Source: Eonycteris spelaea
Lineage: Eukaryota; Chordata; Mammalia; Chiroptera; Pteropodidae
DNA: 64,000 nucleotides
Assembly: GCA_003508835.1 (NCBI GenBank)
Contig: PUFA01000181.1
Location: 1,240,001-1,304,000, forward strand
Reading direction: 5' to 3'
Below, piece by piece: positions 13,256-28,115 of this stretch; positions within the stretch are counted from its first letter, which is position 1; every line of letters starts with the position of its first letter. Under the pieces are notes generated by a model, which did no database searches, was not told the origin of the DNA, and saw nothing but the letters and a program-made list of their open reading frames with translations. The translations under genes were made by a program, and so were the position numbers.

Positions 13256-14499
13256 AAAGGCCCCCTATCTATAATTGCAAGTTGTGGGTGCTGCTTCCAG
13301 GGTGGAGTGGAGGTGGGAGCCTCCAAGTGTCCTCAGAACTGGGATGGAATATGTGTATGTGGATGTGAGGACCACTTAGTATGGAGGTAGACCACCGGGT
13401 CTGATAGGCCACAGTCACAATGGGGCTGAAGATGTGGGTTCCAAGGTAGATTCCACTTGGTCAGTGTCTCGCCACACTTAAGAAGCACCTTATTGGGGCC
13501 TTAAAGGAAATGACACTTAGGGTACCATGAAGAAGTTTAAAATCACCCATAGCAAATAGCATGGTTTCAGGGGTGTGTAGTTTCAGAGTCACAGTGCTGC
13601 AGACAAGACCACAAAGGTCACTATCCATTTTACTCAGGGCCATCTTATGGAGGTACAGACCATCCCCAGAGGGAGGAGAGGAGGACACTCAGCAGCAGCA
13701 TCTGGTGGAGTCACAGTTAGGCAGAGACCACTACAGCTATCTAAGGATGTGGTCAGGGGTTTGTCCTAGATGGAACACTACAGTAAAGTTTTGGTGTTAA
13801 AAATGGCTGAGGTAGCTGTAGGGGATACCTTTTTTCAAGCATGCAACTATGATAACTTTCTAAGCCACCCCCTTCCTCTTTTGCAGCCTCTCTAGATCTA
13901 CTCTCTTCTCCAGCCTGCTCTGTGTCTCAAAAAAGTAAAAAGTATCAGTGGTCTCTTAAAAGCAGAAAACCTTTGCTGACTATATGTCTCTAAAAGATGA
14001 GAGGATAAGAGAAGAATCAGGGAGATAACAGTGTGAGGAAAATTTGATACCCCATTGCAGCTCCTGAGATGTACAGGGCTGTGTATAAAGACCCAAGGTC
14101 TCTGAGAGCTAAGTGTAGCCCCCAGCTGACAGCCAGCAAGGAAACCAAGACCTTGGTTTTTCATTTCCCTAAGGTATTTGAGAGAGACAAATGGTGAACA
14201 CTTGCAATGTTCAATCATATCAATGTAGGCATTTGAAAAAATGAAAGCCAGAGATTAACCGGTGCTTTCTGCTTTTCATCTCATCACATTTTTTTCTAAA
14301 GTAACACAGACTTTCTGATCTAATGAAAAGGAAGAAGGAGGAAGAAGACTATCAGGAGGAGGAAAAAGTATAATGCCACAATTAATGTTTCACATCCAAC
14401 CATATATAATAGAAAATAATTTTTTTCCTATCTCTGAGACTTTAAAAATGCTGTTACTCTGCCTGGATTATTCTCCCTGCTTCACCCCCTCATCCTTAG

Positions 14500-15345
14500 G
14501 CCCTACATGAAACAAACTACAAATTTACCAAAGAATACAAATTTTTTTATAAAATAGAAAGTCGTATCATAATTTTTTTCACAACAAGACCATTTGAAAA
14601 AATACAATTTCTTTCAAAACTTATTTATAAATTTAACAAAATTCCAAAAAGATCCCATAATGACTTTTTTAATTGACCAAATGATTTTAATCTTCATCTG
14701 GAAGAAGAATAAATAATGAGAGTAGCTAAAAAAAATGAGGGATGACAGGAAATTTATAATCTTGGTCTGGGAAGTATGGCTAATTCCTTACATGAAAGGT
14801 TGAAACAATTAAGGCAAGGCTGATATTTTGACAGTATAGAAAGTAAAACTTTCTTGCACCAAAGTTATAGAAAATAACAATTGCTCTTGACAGACTAGGG
14901 GGAAAGTGCCACATGTTTGACAAAGGGTGAACATTGTTGTACACAAATCAATGAGATTTTTAAAATTCCAAAGAAAAATAAGCAAGGGACAAGTCTAGTA
15001 AAAAAAATTCTCACACAAGTGGTCAATAAACATGAAAAAAAGCGTTCAATTGTTCTCATAATGAAATAAATACAAAGTTAAGTAAAAGATAACTTATCTA
15101 CTAAATTGGAAAATATTTTTTTAAACTATAATTTAAAATGTTGTACATCTAAGTGGAGATAACTAAATAGGCAGTTGGACATGTGAACTTGGTGTTTGGG
15201 GAGAAATCCAGGCTAGTGAATAAATGGTATTTGAAACCATGAGACTGGTTTACGCAACATTGTGAATGTATTTAATGTCACTGAATTATACACTTATGAA
15301 TGATTGAATGATAATATAATGCTATGTATATTTTACCAAAATGAC
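14500..15345 (+). mobile_element. LINE-1 ORF2/3' UTR fragments, sense, degraded
   Basis: Sense LINE-1 landmarks include 'aattccaaaaagatccca', 'gattttaatcttcatctgg', 'acaagtggtcaataaacatg' and the tail segment 'ctgaattatacacttatgaa'. Stops and deletions are throughout, and it may be two insertions joined. From 15346 to 16455 no repeat or gene is evident. Confidence 0.65.
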
Positions 15346-16454
15346 CAAAAACAAAACAAAAGCCATGAAATTGGATGGAATGACCCAGGAAATGAGTAAA
15401 GATCAGGAAAAGAACAAAAAAAACCCTGAGGTCTGAGCCCTGAGGCATTTCAAGTGTTTGGAAGCATTGTGGCTCAAAATTCTGTTGACCTTGACCTATA
15501 GTATGAAAAATAGTTTATATCCTGACCCCTTACAAACATACACACATGCTTAAAACAGAAGTTCCCCCAAATAATACCTATTTTACCACAATTGATGTTT
15601 TCTGATATTTTCTATTCTATTTTATTTCATTCTTTTAAAAAATATTTGTCAAAAGAGAAAAAGTAAAATAGGATAAATACTAAAGATAATGTGTAATGAG
15701 AAAGGTGAGAATGAATGGATATTGGAAAGGTAAAGGATGAAAAAGTAACAAACAATTGCAGAAGAAAATGGAGGGAAAAATAATTGTGGTTCTTTCTCTA
15801 AATGATTTCCCAGGAAATTTTAATTAGCAGTAGTTATCTCACTATTGAATAATTGCCAAGGCACTTGCTGAATTTATAGTGTCTTGGTCCAAGTAAAAGT
15901 ATAAGAAAAACAAGCTTATTTTCAGACATATTATTACAAGCCTCTTATTTTTTATATTAGGCTTCTGGTCTAACAGTGGTCAATATACAGAAGTTTGTGG
16001 GGGAAACAGGAGAGGGATTGTTTGGTTTTAGCTAAAGATTTAAACTGAGAAGCACATTCTAAAAAAGGGTCTGTCTAGTATACAACACCAAATAACAAAT
16101 CATGGAAGAAATAAATTAGGAAAGAAACTAGAAACCCAATTGCCAATGTGGTTTAATCTTTACAGTTTGCTAAGTATTCTGTTGAAAACGTTTCATTCAG
16201 AACACGAGGTCATGGAGTGTAGAGAGGCAAGAGAAAATTTCACATTTGTTCTTCCAAGCATCATTCATCATGTAGCCTCATAGATCCCATTATCATAGTT
16301 TTCCTTTTTAATAAAAGGATTTTTTTTAAGGAGAGCATAAAAACCCCTCTTGCTTCTCCCAAATGAATTCGTCTTCCCTACAGATTAGTGTATTTTACAG
16401 ACTATGTTTATATTACTTCCTTAAAACAAAATAGTCTCTACCAAAAAAACTTTA

Positions 16455-16545
16455 CCAAGACTCATTAGTCCAAATTCATCAAATTGTACACTTATGTGTG
16501 TTTTGTATATCAATTATACCTTAATAAAGCTGTTTAAAAAGACAT
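16455..16545 (+). mobile_element. LINE-1 3' terminus, sense
   Basis: The segment 'aaattgtacacttatgtg' followed by 'ttataccttaataaagctgt' is the extreme 3' UTR of an older LINE-1 with its A-rich tail. The sequence from here to the next exon at 17182 includes an 11-base G run near 16870 and no gene. Confidence 0.7.
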
Positions 16546-17163
16546 TAAAATATTTTCATAACCCATATGTAGATTATGACCTACAGTTTGAAAAACCTCT
16601 TAGAGGTGAGGGAGACAAGAAGCAAGGAGACTTAGAGGTGTGCTTAGTGAAGTAGGAGGAGAACCGGGAGAGAGTGGTGTCCCAAAAGCCAAGTGAAGAA
16701 AGTATATCAGGAAGGAAGTTGTTCCTTGCATCAAATGCTGCTGAGAAATAGGGGAAGATTAGGATTAGGAATCTGACAATGAGAGAGTCAGTAACCTTGA
16801 CATAACAGTTTTGGTGAGGTAGTAAAGATAAAGACCTCACTGGAGAATATTTTTATTGTGCTTATTTTGGGGGGGGGGGCTTTTCTGTATTTTCCAAATG
16901 TTCTACAATGCACTTTTAATATCAGAAAAGTAATATAAACACTATTCTATCACAATTATAAAAATAAGTTTGTGCATTTAAAAGAATATTGTATTTTGAA
17001 ATTTTTATCTTATACAACACCTCATACCTTAATGGTACAGAATAAGTAAATGTCACTGTACCTAAAGCTAGAAGTCATCTAAAGTTTTCTTATTTTTTTC
17101 TATTTATCTGTTCCCATAAGCTTTAATGAGAATATGAGGTTTAATTATTCTTCTCTGTAATGA

Positions 17164-17316
<153 letters not shown>

Positions 17317-19188
17317 TGACTGTCAGAAGGCACCCTTCATCCCTCAGTGCGATAGATCTGAAGACACAGCTTTTGCCTCTTACTGTATTACTGACTCTCA
17401 TTCAGATTTGGTTTTAGAGAAAAACTCTTGTCTGCATGGGCCATGTTAACTCCTTTCCCTCTCAAGTCCTTTTAAAAACACATGTCATTGGTATTTTGTA
17501 TTAAAAATGCATATTTTTAAGCATGATTGTGTTTTATTTTCTGTGATTTTCTTGTAAACATGGAATTCAACAAAATCTCACCATAATTATGACAAATACA
17601 TCCACATTACTTGTCAGAGTTCCTCTTAATGCTAACTAGCTTGGAACAAATATATATATATACACTTTTTTTTTTTTTTAAAGAAGGCAGGCTGGATAAA
17701 AATAGGGAGAAGGCAGAGAATGTTGTCTTTAATAAGTACTCAGTTCTAGGTTACTTTAAATGCCTCTAACCTCTAGAATACAGGGAACGCTATCAAACTG
17801 TGGACAGATGCAAAGCAGATCTTAACAGAGAACATATCTATTATAAAAGGGGCCAACTGCTTCTTAAGGGGTCAGTGTAGTGAGTAGGCAATAATGTATC
17901 TCAGACTTTAGGTTAATTTGATATTTAAATATCTATGTTAATTAAATTTTATTTTAGCCTCATAACAGAATGTTCATTCAGTTTTAAGCTCTTTTCCACA
18001 GTTATTTCTTGTGGTAGTCAAGTTTTACAGAAGTCCTTGTAACATCCAGACTCATAACTTTAGATTCCTGTATGTAACTCAGAGCAGGTGCCTTTTGAGG
18101 AACTTTGTTGACCAATCAATTTTATCATTATGCTTGGAAAGTTTAGCATGATGTATCCATTAATACTTATCATAAAGACACAAAATGGTGGCTCAGCTTC
18201 AGGAAGGGGTGGAGTAACAAAAGAAAGACATAATCTTACCTGTCATTCTATGATTGGTATTATGAACTAAAAATGTGCTTTTTGAGGCTATGCAAATCAC
18301 CAACATTTTTACAAATACCTCAGAGGAATGACATCTCAATATTGATATATATGAAGAAAGAGGGAAAGCCTCACTAGAGAAAGCCTCACTAGAGAAAGAA
18401 GCAGTCACTATATTTCTATGGAAACCTCAGGTCCTTCATTGAAGCAGCTGATGCCTTGCCCAGATCTTCCATACATCTTTTGCCAGCTGCTGCAGGTACC
18501 ACTGTTAATGACTCACACTGTTACTTTTTCTGAAAGAACACCCTTGAGAGATGGGAATCCCTCACCATGCTGAAGAGTTATGTAATCACCCTCCCCACAT
18601 ACACCCGGAGCAACTTAGAGCCAATGACTGACAAAAGACCTCTTCCTTGCTTCAAGGTGGGGCAGATTTTGGCACAATTTGCCTTCCAGAGCTCCCCCTG
18701 AGATCAGGCTGTGGCTAGACTTCACCTGAAATCACATTCTTACGTAGTCTATCTTGTTTTCCTCAGACCCTTACAGGTTTCTCCTGAAAGAATTCCCTCA
18801 ATATATCATTTGCATAAGCATCTCTTTCTCAGATTCTGCTTCTAGAGAACCTAACACACTCATCCCTCCTTCAGGCATTCAACCAATACTTACTGGACAA
18901 TATGTAAATAAAAAATTATTTACTGGATAACATGTAAACAAAAAATGAATTCCTTTAGATCAGTATTAGTAAAGTCAGTAAAGCAAAATAGCATGATGGA
19001 ATGATTCAGGTGCTGCCACTTTGATTGTGTGAAAAAAGGCTTTCTATGAGGAGATGAGTGAGTGAGCTGAGGAAGACAGCTCTGTGAAATCAAGGGGTGG
19101 AGTGGTCCAGGCAGATAAAACAGCAACAAGAGCTGGTGGGTTGGAGTGTAGTGGGCATAAAAGAGAATGATTCAATGTTTGGGTATGA

Positions 19189-19536
<348 letters not shown>

Positions 19537-19734
19537 TAGAGAAATGATAGACGATGCAATAAAAGATGCATTTTCTAAAATGAGTTGTTGAAATATACAA
19601 GTTTTCCACATAAAAGGAATTCCCTCATGCAGTCTTAGGCTGATTAGTATGGTCTATAAATAAGAGTAGAGGATAAAAAAAATCACATTTTCTTTGCTAG
19701 AATCACCTGGTTTTAGGACTGGAAGGACTCTAAA

Positions 19735-19945
19735 GGCAATATACAACTTGCATGTATCGAATGCCCCAACCTGTATCAAGCACATTAAATACGTTATTTC
19801 AGTTAGTTCTTATAACTCCATGAGGTGAATGGTGATGACTTATTTTATAGTGAGGAAAGTAAAGTCCAGAGAAACAAAACAACTTGTACCAAATCACACA
19901 GTTAACAAGTGGTGAAGACTAGATTTGCACTGCAGTTTGGTCCTC
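19735..19945 (-). mobile_element. MIR SINE, antisense
   Basis: Reads as a reverse-complement MIR: 'tcttataactccatgaggtg', 'ttattttatagtgaggaaa', 'accaaatcacacagttaac' and 'aagtggtgaag'. Ancient and about 200 bp. Confidence 0.75.
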
Positions 19946-20254
19946 TTTCCACTATATTACATAGTGTTAACTCATTGGAACATAACAGAGAGGCTAAAGC
20001 CCATCAAAGTAAAAGTCCAATAGCAAGCTAGGAGCAGAGCCAGAACCAGACCTTGATCCTTGTTATTTTACATCCACTAGGCTACTCTGAGCACAAAACC
20101 AGTTTGTGCAGAAAAGAGGGAAGAAGAAAGCATGGAAGCCTTTGTCTACCTGGAATAGAGTGAATAAAATTAGAAGAGTCAACACATGTATAATTAAGCT
20201 GAAAGATTTCTAGCAATTATATAGGATGGGATAAGAAAAATAAAGAAAATTCTT

Positions 20255-20410
20255 GTCTTTTGAGTGTCTACTATGTCTAAGGCCTGAGACTAAGTACTTT
20301 TACAAATAATTCTCACAGCTCACTAGAGATATAGGGATCAGCCCTATTCTCACAGAAATGAAAGGACAGAGACAACAGAACTAATAAGGGGGAGAGTAGG
20401 TATTAACACC
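20255..20410 (-). mobile_element. MIR SINE, antisense, degraded
   Basis: 'gtgtctactatgtctaagg' and 'ataattctcacagctcac' are the diverged antisense MIR 3' part, followed by a weak core. No gene lies between 19490 and 20652 otherwise. Confidence 0.6.
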
Positions 20411-20507
20411 GAGGTCTAACTCTGAAACAAGAGTTTTCACCTTTCCTTAAAGCCTCTTTTCTGAACTTTATCAGGTGTAATTTCATTTCTGTCTTTTGAT
20501 TTCATAA

Positions 20508-20972
<465 letters not shown>

Positions 20973-21858
20973 TAATTATAGTTGACATACAATATTAATT
21001 TCAACATAGTGATTAGAATTTATATAACTTACAAAGTGATCACCATAATAAATCTAGTCTTCATCTGATACCACACATAGTTATTATATTGACTATATTT
21101 TCTACACTATACTTTAAATCCCCATGACTATTATGTTACTACCAATTTGTACTTCTTAATTGCTACCCCTTTTTCACTCATCTCCCAGTCCCACTCTCAT
21201 CTGGCAGCCATCAAAATGCTCTGTTTCTATATCTTTGAGTTTGTTTCTGTTTTGTTTGTTCATTTATTTTGTTTTTTATACTCCACACATAAATGAAATC
21301 GTGTGATATTTGTCTTTCTCTGTCTTATTTTACTTAGCATAATATCCTCTAGGTCTATCCATGTTGTTAAAGATGACAAGATTTCATTCTTTTTTTTTTG
21401 CTGAGTAATATTTTATTATATATATGTACCCACCTGTTCTTTATTCATTTGTCTATTGGCTGTTGTAAATAATGCTGCAATGAACATAGAGATGCATGTG
21501 TCCTTTAGAAATAGAGTTTTGGGTTTCTTCGGTTAAATACCTAGAAGTGGGATTACTGGGTCCTTCTTTGTCTTTTGTTATAGACTTTGTTTTAAAGTCT
21601 ATTTCGTCTGATATAAGTATTTCCACCCCCAATTATTTTTGTTTCCATTTTCATGAAGTATCTTTTTCCATCCCTTTACTTTCAGTCTGTGTGTCTTTCT
21701 TTCTGAAGTGAATCTTATAGGCAGCATATGTAAGGGTTTTGTTTTCTTATCAATTCAGCCACCTTGTGTCTTTTGCTTGACGCCCTTAATTCATTTACAT
21801 TTAACGTAAGTATTGGTAGATATGTAGTTATTGCCATTTAATTATTTGTGTTTTTGAT

Positions 21859-22070
21859 TCCTCCTCCTCCTCCTCCTCCTCCTCCTCCTCCTCCTCCTCT
21901 CCTCCTCCTCCTCCTCCTCCTCCTCCTCCTCCTCCTCTTCTTCTTCTTCTTCTCTTCTTCTTCTTCTTCTTCTTCTTCTTCTTCTTCTTCTTCTTCTTCT
22001 TCTTCTTCTTCTCTCCTCCTCCTCCTCCTCCTCCTCCTCCTCCTCTTCCTCCTCCTTCTTCTTCTTCTTT
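21859..22070 (+). repeat. Compound (CTC)n/(CTT)n microsatellite, about 210 bp
   Basis: Alternating blocks run CTC, CTT and again CTC, with a few CT interruptions, in the LINE spacer between ORF1 and ORF2. The plus strand is pure pyrimidine over almost the whole length. On the minus strand it reads in frame with ORF1 as arginine, glutamate, lysine and glycine runs. It probably grew from a short CTT/CTC-rich piece of the LINE. Confidence 0.95.
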
Positions 22071-22071
22071 G

Positions 22072-22698
22072 TCCCTCTAACATTTCTTCTAATATTGGTT
22101 TGGTGTTGATGAACTCCTTTAGCTTTTCCTTGTCTGGGAAGCTTTTTATCTGTCCTTCGACTCTAAATGATAGTTTGCCTGGGTAAAGTAGTCTTGGTTG
22201 TAGGTCATTACTATTCATCACTTTGACTATTTCATGCCAATCCCTTCTGACCTTCAAAGTTTCTGTTGAGAAGTCAGCTAGCAGTCTTACGGGAGCTCCC
22301 TTATAGGGAAGTAACTGCTTCTCCCTCACTGCTTTTAAGATTCTCTCTTTGTCTTTAATCTTTGGCATTTTAATTATGATGTGTCTTAATGTGAGCCCCT
22401 TTGAGTTCATCTTGTTTTGGACTCTTTGTGCTTCTTGGTCTTGTAGGTCAATTTCCTTCTCCAGATTAAGAATGTTTTCTGTCATTGTTTCTTCAAATAA
22501 GTATTCAGTTCCTTGCTCTCTTTCTTTACCCTCTGGTACCCCTATGATGCAAATGTTGGTATGCTTGATGTTGTCCCATAGGCCCCTTAAAGAATCCTCA
22601 TTTTGCGGGGGTGGGGGGGGGGCGATTTTTTCTCTGTTCTGATTGGGTGTTTTCTGTGACCTTATTGTCCAAATCACTGATTCAGTTCTCTGCTTCAT
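22072..22698 (-). pseudogene. LINE-1 ORF1p fragment running into a repeat-coded tail
   Basis: The minus-strand frame has the ORF1p landmarks ICIIGVPEG, RHIIIKMPKIKDKERILKAV, GAPVRLLADFSTETL and LQPRLLYPGKLSFRVEGQIK, that is, the RNA-recognition and C-terminal domains of the L1 ORF1 family (nucleic-acid chaperone, RNP component). The N-terminal coiled coil is frame-broken upstream. The frame stays open through the microsatellite to 21838, adding about 90 residues of R/E/K/G runs instead of the normal stop. I regard it as a relic, not a working gene. Confidence 0.75.
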
Positions 22699-24384
22699 CT
22701 CATTTAGTGTTGATTCCCTCTAATGTATTCTTCATTTTTGACTGGGTCTTTTTATGTTTCCTATCTTGATTGTTATGTTTCCTATCTCTTTGTTGACGTT
22801 CCCACTGAGATCATTGAGCATCCTTATAACCAGTGTTTTGAGTTATGCATCTGGTAGATTGCTTGTCTCTATTTTGTTTGGTTCTTTTTCTGGGGATTTG
22901 TTCTGTTCTCTTATTTAGGACATGTTTCTTTTGTCTTCTCATTTTGGCTGCCTTCCTGTGTTTGTATTAGGTAGAGCTGCTATATCTTTGGGTCTTAATA
23001 GAGTGGTCTTATATGGCAGGTATCCTGTGGGGACCAGTGGTACAGTGTCCCTGGTCACCTGAACCAGGTGCTCCAGGTGTGTTCCTTGTGTGAGTTGTGT
23101 GTGTGTTCTTCTGTTGCAGTTGAGCCATGGTTGCTATTTGCATGTCAATGGGAGGGATTGACCCTCAGGCTGATTGATTGTGAGGACTGGCCACATCTAG
23201 AGTGGAGGAGCTGTTGGGCAGGGGCTGACCCTATAGAGCAGGATTCACTTTAGCAGGGCTCTGGTGCCTGCCCAGTCTACTGTTTGGGAGTGTGTCTTGT
23301 GGAGGTAGTTGTGTGGTGCTCTGGTGTAGTCTGAAGGTGGCCACCAGAGGTGTTTGCTCTGGGGCCTCTAGGGAGGGGCTCTTGTGTAGGCCAAGGTCAA
23401 CTGCTGCTTGTGTTCTGCCTGGGGACTCTTGGATGATCTACAAAGTGATCTACAGATGGTTGCCACTTGTGCTGGGCTTGGAGCTGCTTAGCAAGAGGTA
23501 GAGGGTATGTTGAGGCCAGATGCTGCATGTTTGGGGTTTTGTGAATCTTTAAGAGATTTTAGTAAAGTCCACAGTATGAGCCAAGACAGGCTATTTGTAT
23601 AGAAAAGCCACTGGAAGCGGCTTGGGTATGCCCACAAGTTGGGTGGGGCGGGCTCTCAGGGAATCACTTGGGTAGGCCAAATGGTATTAGCCAGATTGAT
23701 GGAGACTCAGATATGGCATCCACCTATGTCTGCAACCTGGGTGAAGGGAGGGCTCAACAAAGGAACAATGACTTCTGCCAGCACTTTTGTTTGAGAGGAA
23801 GCTGTCCCTCCAACGCTTACCCTGAAACCAGACAATTCATTTCTTATGGTATGTCCCTGGTACCTTTCAAGCTGCTGCCCCAGTGCTGGAGCTCAGAGCA
23901 AGTGAGTCCGTCATTGAGTAAGTTCATGTGCAAGCCCTTTAAGAGGAATGCCTGAGACTCCATCTGCCCTCTGTCTCACTCAGCCATAACCTCTGCTGGC
24001 TTTCACAGCCAAAAGTTATGGAGACTTCTCTTCCTGGCCCTGGAACACTGGGCTGGGGATCCAGGTATGGAGCAGGGACTGCTCACTCCTCAGGGGGACC
24101 TCTGCAGCTGAGATATCCCTTTCTATTTTTAAGTGCTCTGTGTGGGTGTAGGACCAGCGTGTTCTTCATCTTTGTTCCTTCTATCGGTCTCAATTTAGCT
24201 TCTTCTCTATATCCTTAGTTATAGGACTTCAGCTAGATTTAAGGTGATTCTCAATGATGGTTGATCTGGAATTGTGTTGTAATTCTGTAATTATTTGTAA
24301 TTCTAATGTGGTTGTGGGAGGAGGTGAGCACAGCATTACCTATTTTACCATCTGGACCAGAAACAGTGGTAAGTTTATTTTTTT

Positions 24385-24670
24385 ATAAGTACTCTTTTTT
24401 TTTTTATTAAAAATAACTCACATAAATTTAGGTATATAAATCATAATTGCATGAATCATAAGTGTCCAAATGCAATAAATTTTACACAATGAACATTTAT
24501 AACCAGCACCTAGATCAAGAAACATCGTCAATGGTATCCAAAAAGCCTTCCTTTGTGCCCTCTCCTACCGCCCCCCCCACACACTTATGCCAAGGGTGAC
24601 CAGAAGTCTGACTTCTAACACTGCAAATTGGTTTCGCCTGTTTTCAAATTTATATAAATAAAATTATTTA
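24385..24670 (-). mobile_element. LINE-1 3' fragment, antisense, old
   Basis: It starts with a T run at about 24388 and then reads like an antisense LINE-1 3' UTR ('acacaatgaacatttataac', 'cctagatcaagaaacat'). It ends about 65 bp before the next EFCAB5 exon. Confidence 0.55.
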
Positions 24671-24671
24671 A

Positions 24672-27190
<2,519 letters not shown>

Positions 27191-28115
27191 ACATTTTATT
27201 TTTTCCCAATTTCACTGCAATAACGACATATTAAATTGTATTAGTTTAAGGTATACAACATAAAGATTTGACATATGTATATACTGTAAAATAATCACCA
27301 CAATGGGTTTAGTTAACATTCATCACCACACTTAGTTACAATTTTTTTCTTGTGATGAGAACTAGTGAGATCTACTGTTTTAGCAACTTTCCAATAAACA
27401 ATACAGTATTGTTAACTGTAGTCACAAGGCTGTACATTACACTCCCAGAATTTATTTATGCTATAACTAGAAGTTGTACCTTTTGACCACTTTCACCCAT
27501 TTTCTCCAGCCTCCAACTCCTGCCTCTGACAACTACCAATCTGTTCCCTGTTTCTATGAGTTTAGTTTTTTTTCAGATTCCACATATAAGTGAGGTCATA
27601 TAGTATGTGTCTTTCTCTGTCTGATTGATTTATTTCACTTAGCATAATGTCCTCAAGTCCATCCATGTTGTTGCAATGACAATTTCCTTCTTTTTTATAG
27701 TGGAATAATATTCCACTATATATATGTACTACACTTATTTTCTTTATCCATTCATCTGTCGATGGACACTTAGGTTGTTTCCATGTCTTGGTTATTGTAA
27801 TGCTGCAATGAACAAGGGGTGCAACTATCTCGTCAAGATAGCGATTTCGTTTCCTTCAGATATATACACAAGAGTGGAATTGCTAGATCATATGGTAGTT
27901 CTATTTCTAATGTTTTGAGGAACCTCCATACTGTTTTCCATAGTTGCTGTTCCAGTGTACATTCCCACCAACGGTGCACAAATGTTCTTATTTTTCCACA
28001 TTCTTGTCAACACATTATTTTTTCACATTCTCACCAACACTTATCTTTTTGATCGGAGCCATTCTAACAGGTGTACCATGAAATCTCATCGTGATTTTGA
28101 TTTGTATTTCTAGAA
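27191..28115 (-). mobile_element. LINE-1 3' region, antisense
   Basis: Long antisense LINE-1 3' UTR into the ORF2 end: 'cacatataagtgaggtcata', 'cacttagcataatgtcctca', 'catatggtagttctatttc', 'attcccaccaacggtgcac' and finally 'gtgattttgatttgtattt'. Old and frame-broken. Confidence 0.8.

Noticed and set aside
13461..14218. Opposed open frames in G-rich intronic DNA
   Set aside because: Frames on both strands, none with paired splice sites or recognisable protein; probably an old repeat.
21848..22186. Plus-strand frame of poly-proline, leucine, phenylalanine and serine runs
   Set aside because: It is the pyrimidine-rich triplet microsatellite read in one frame, with no promoter or splice context.
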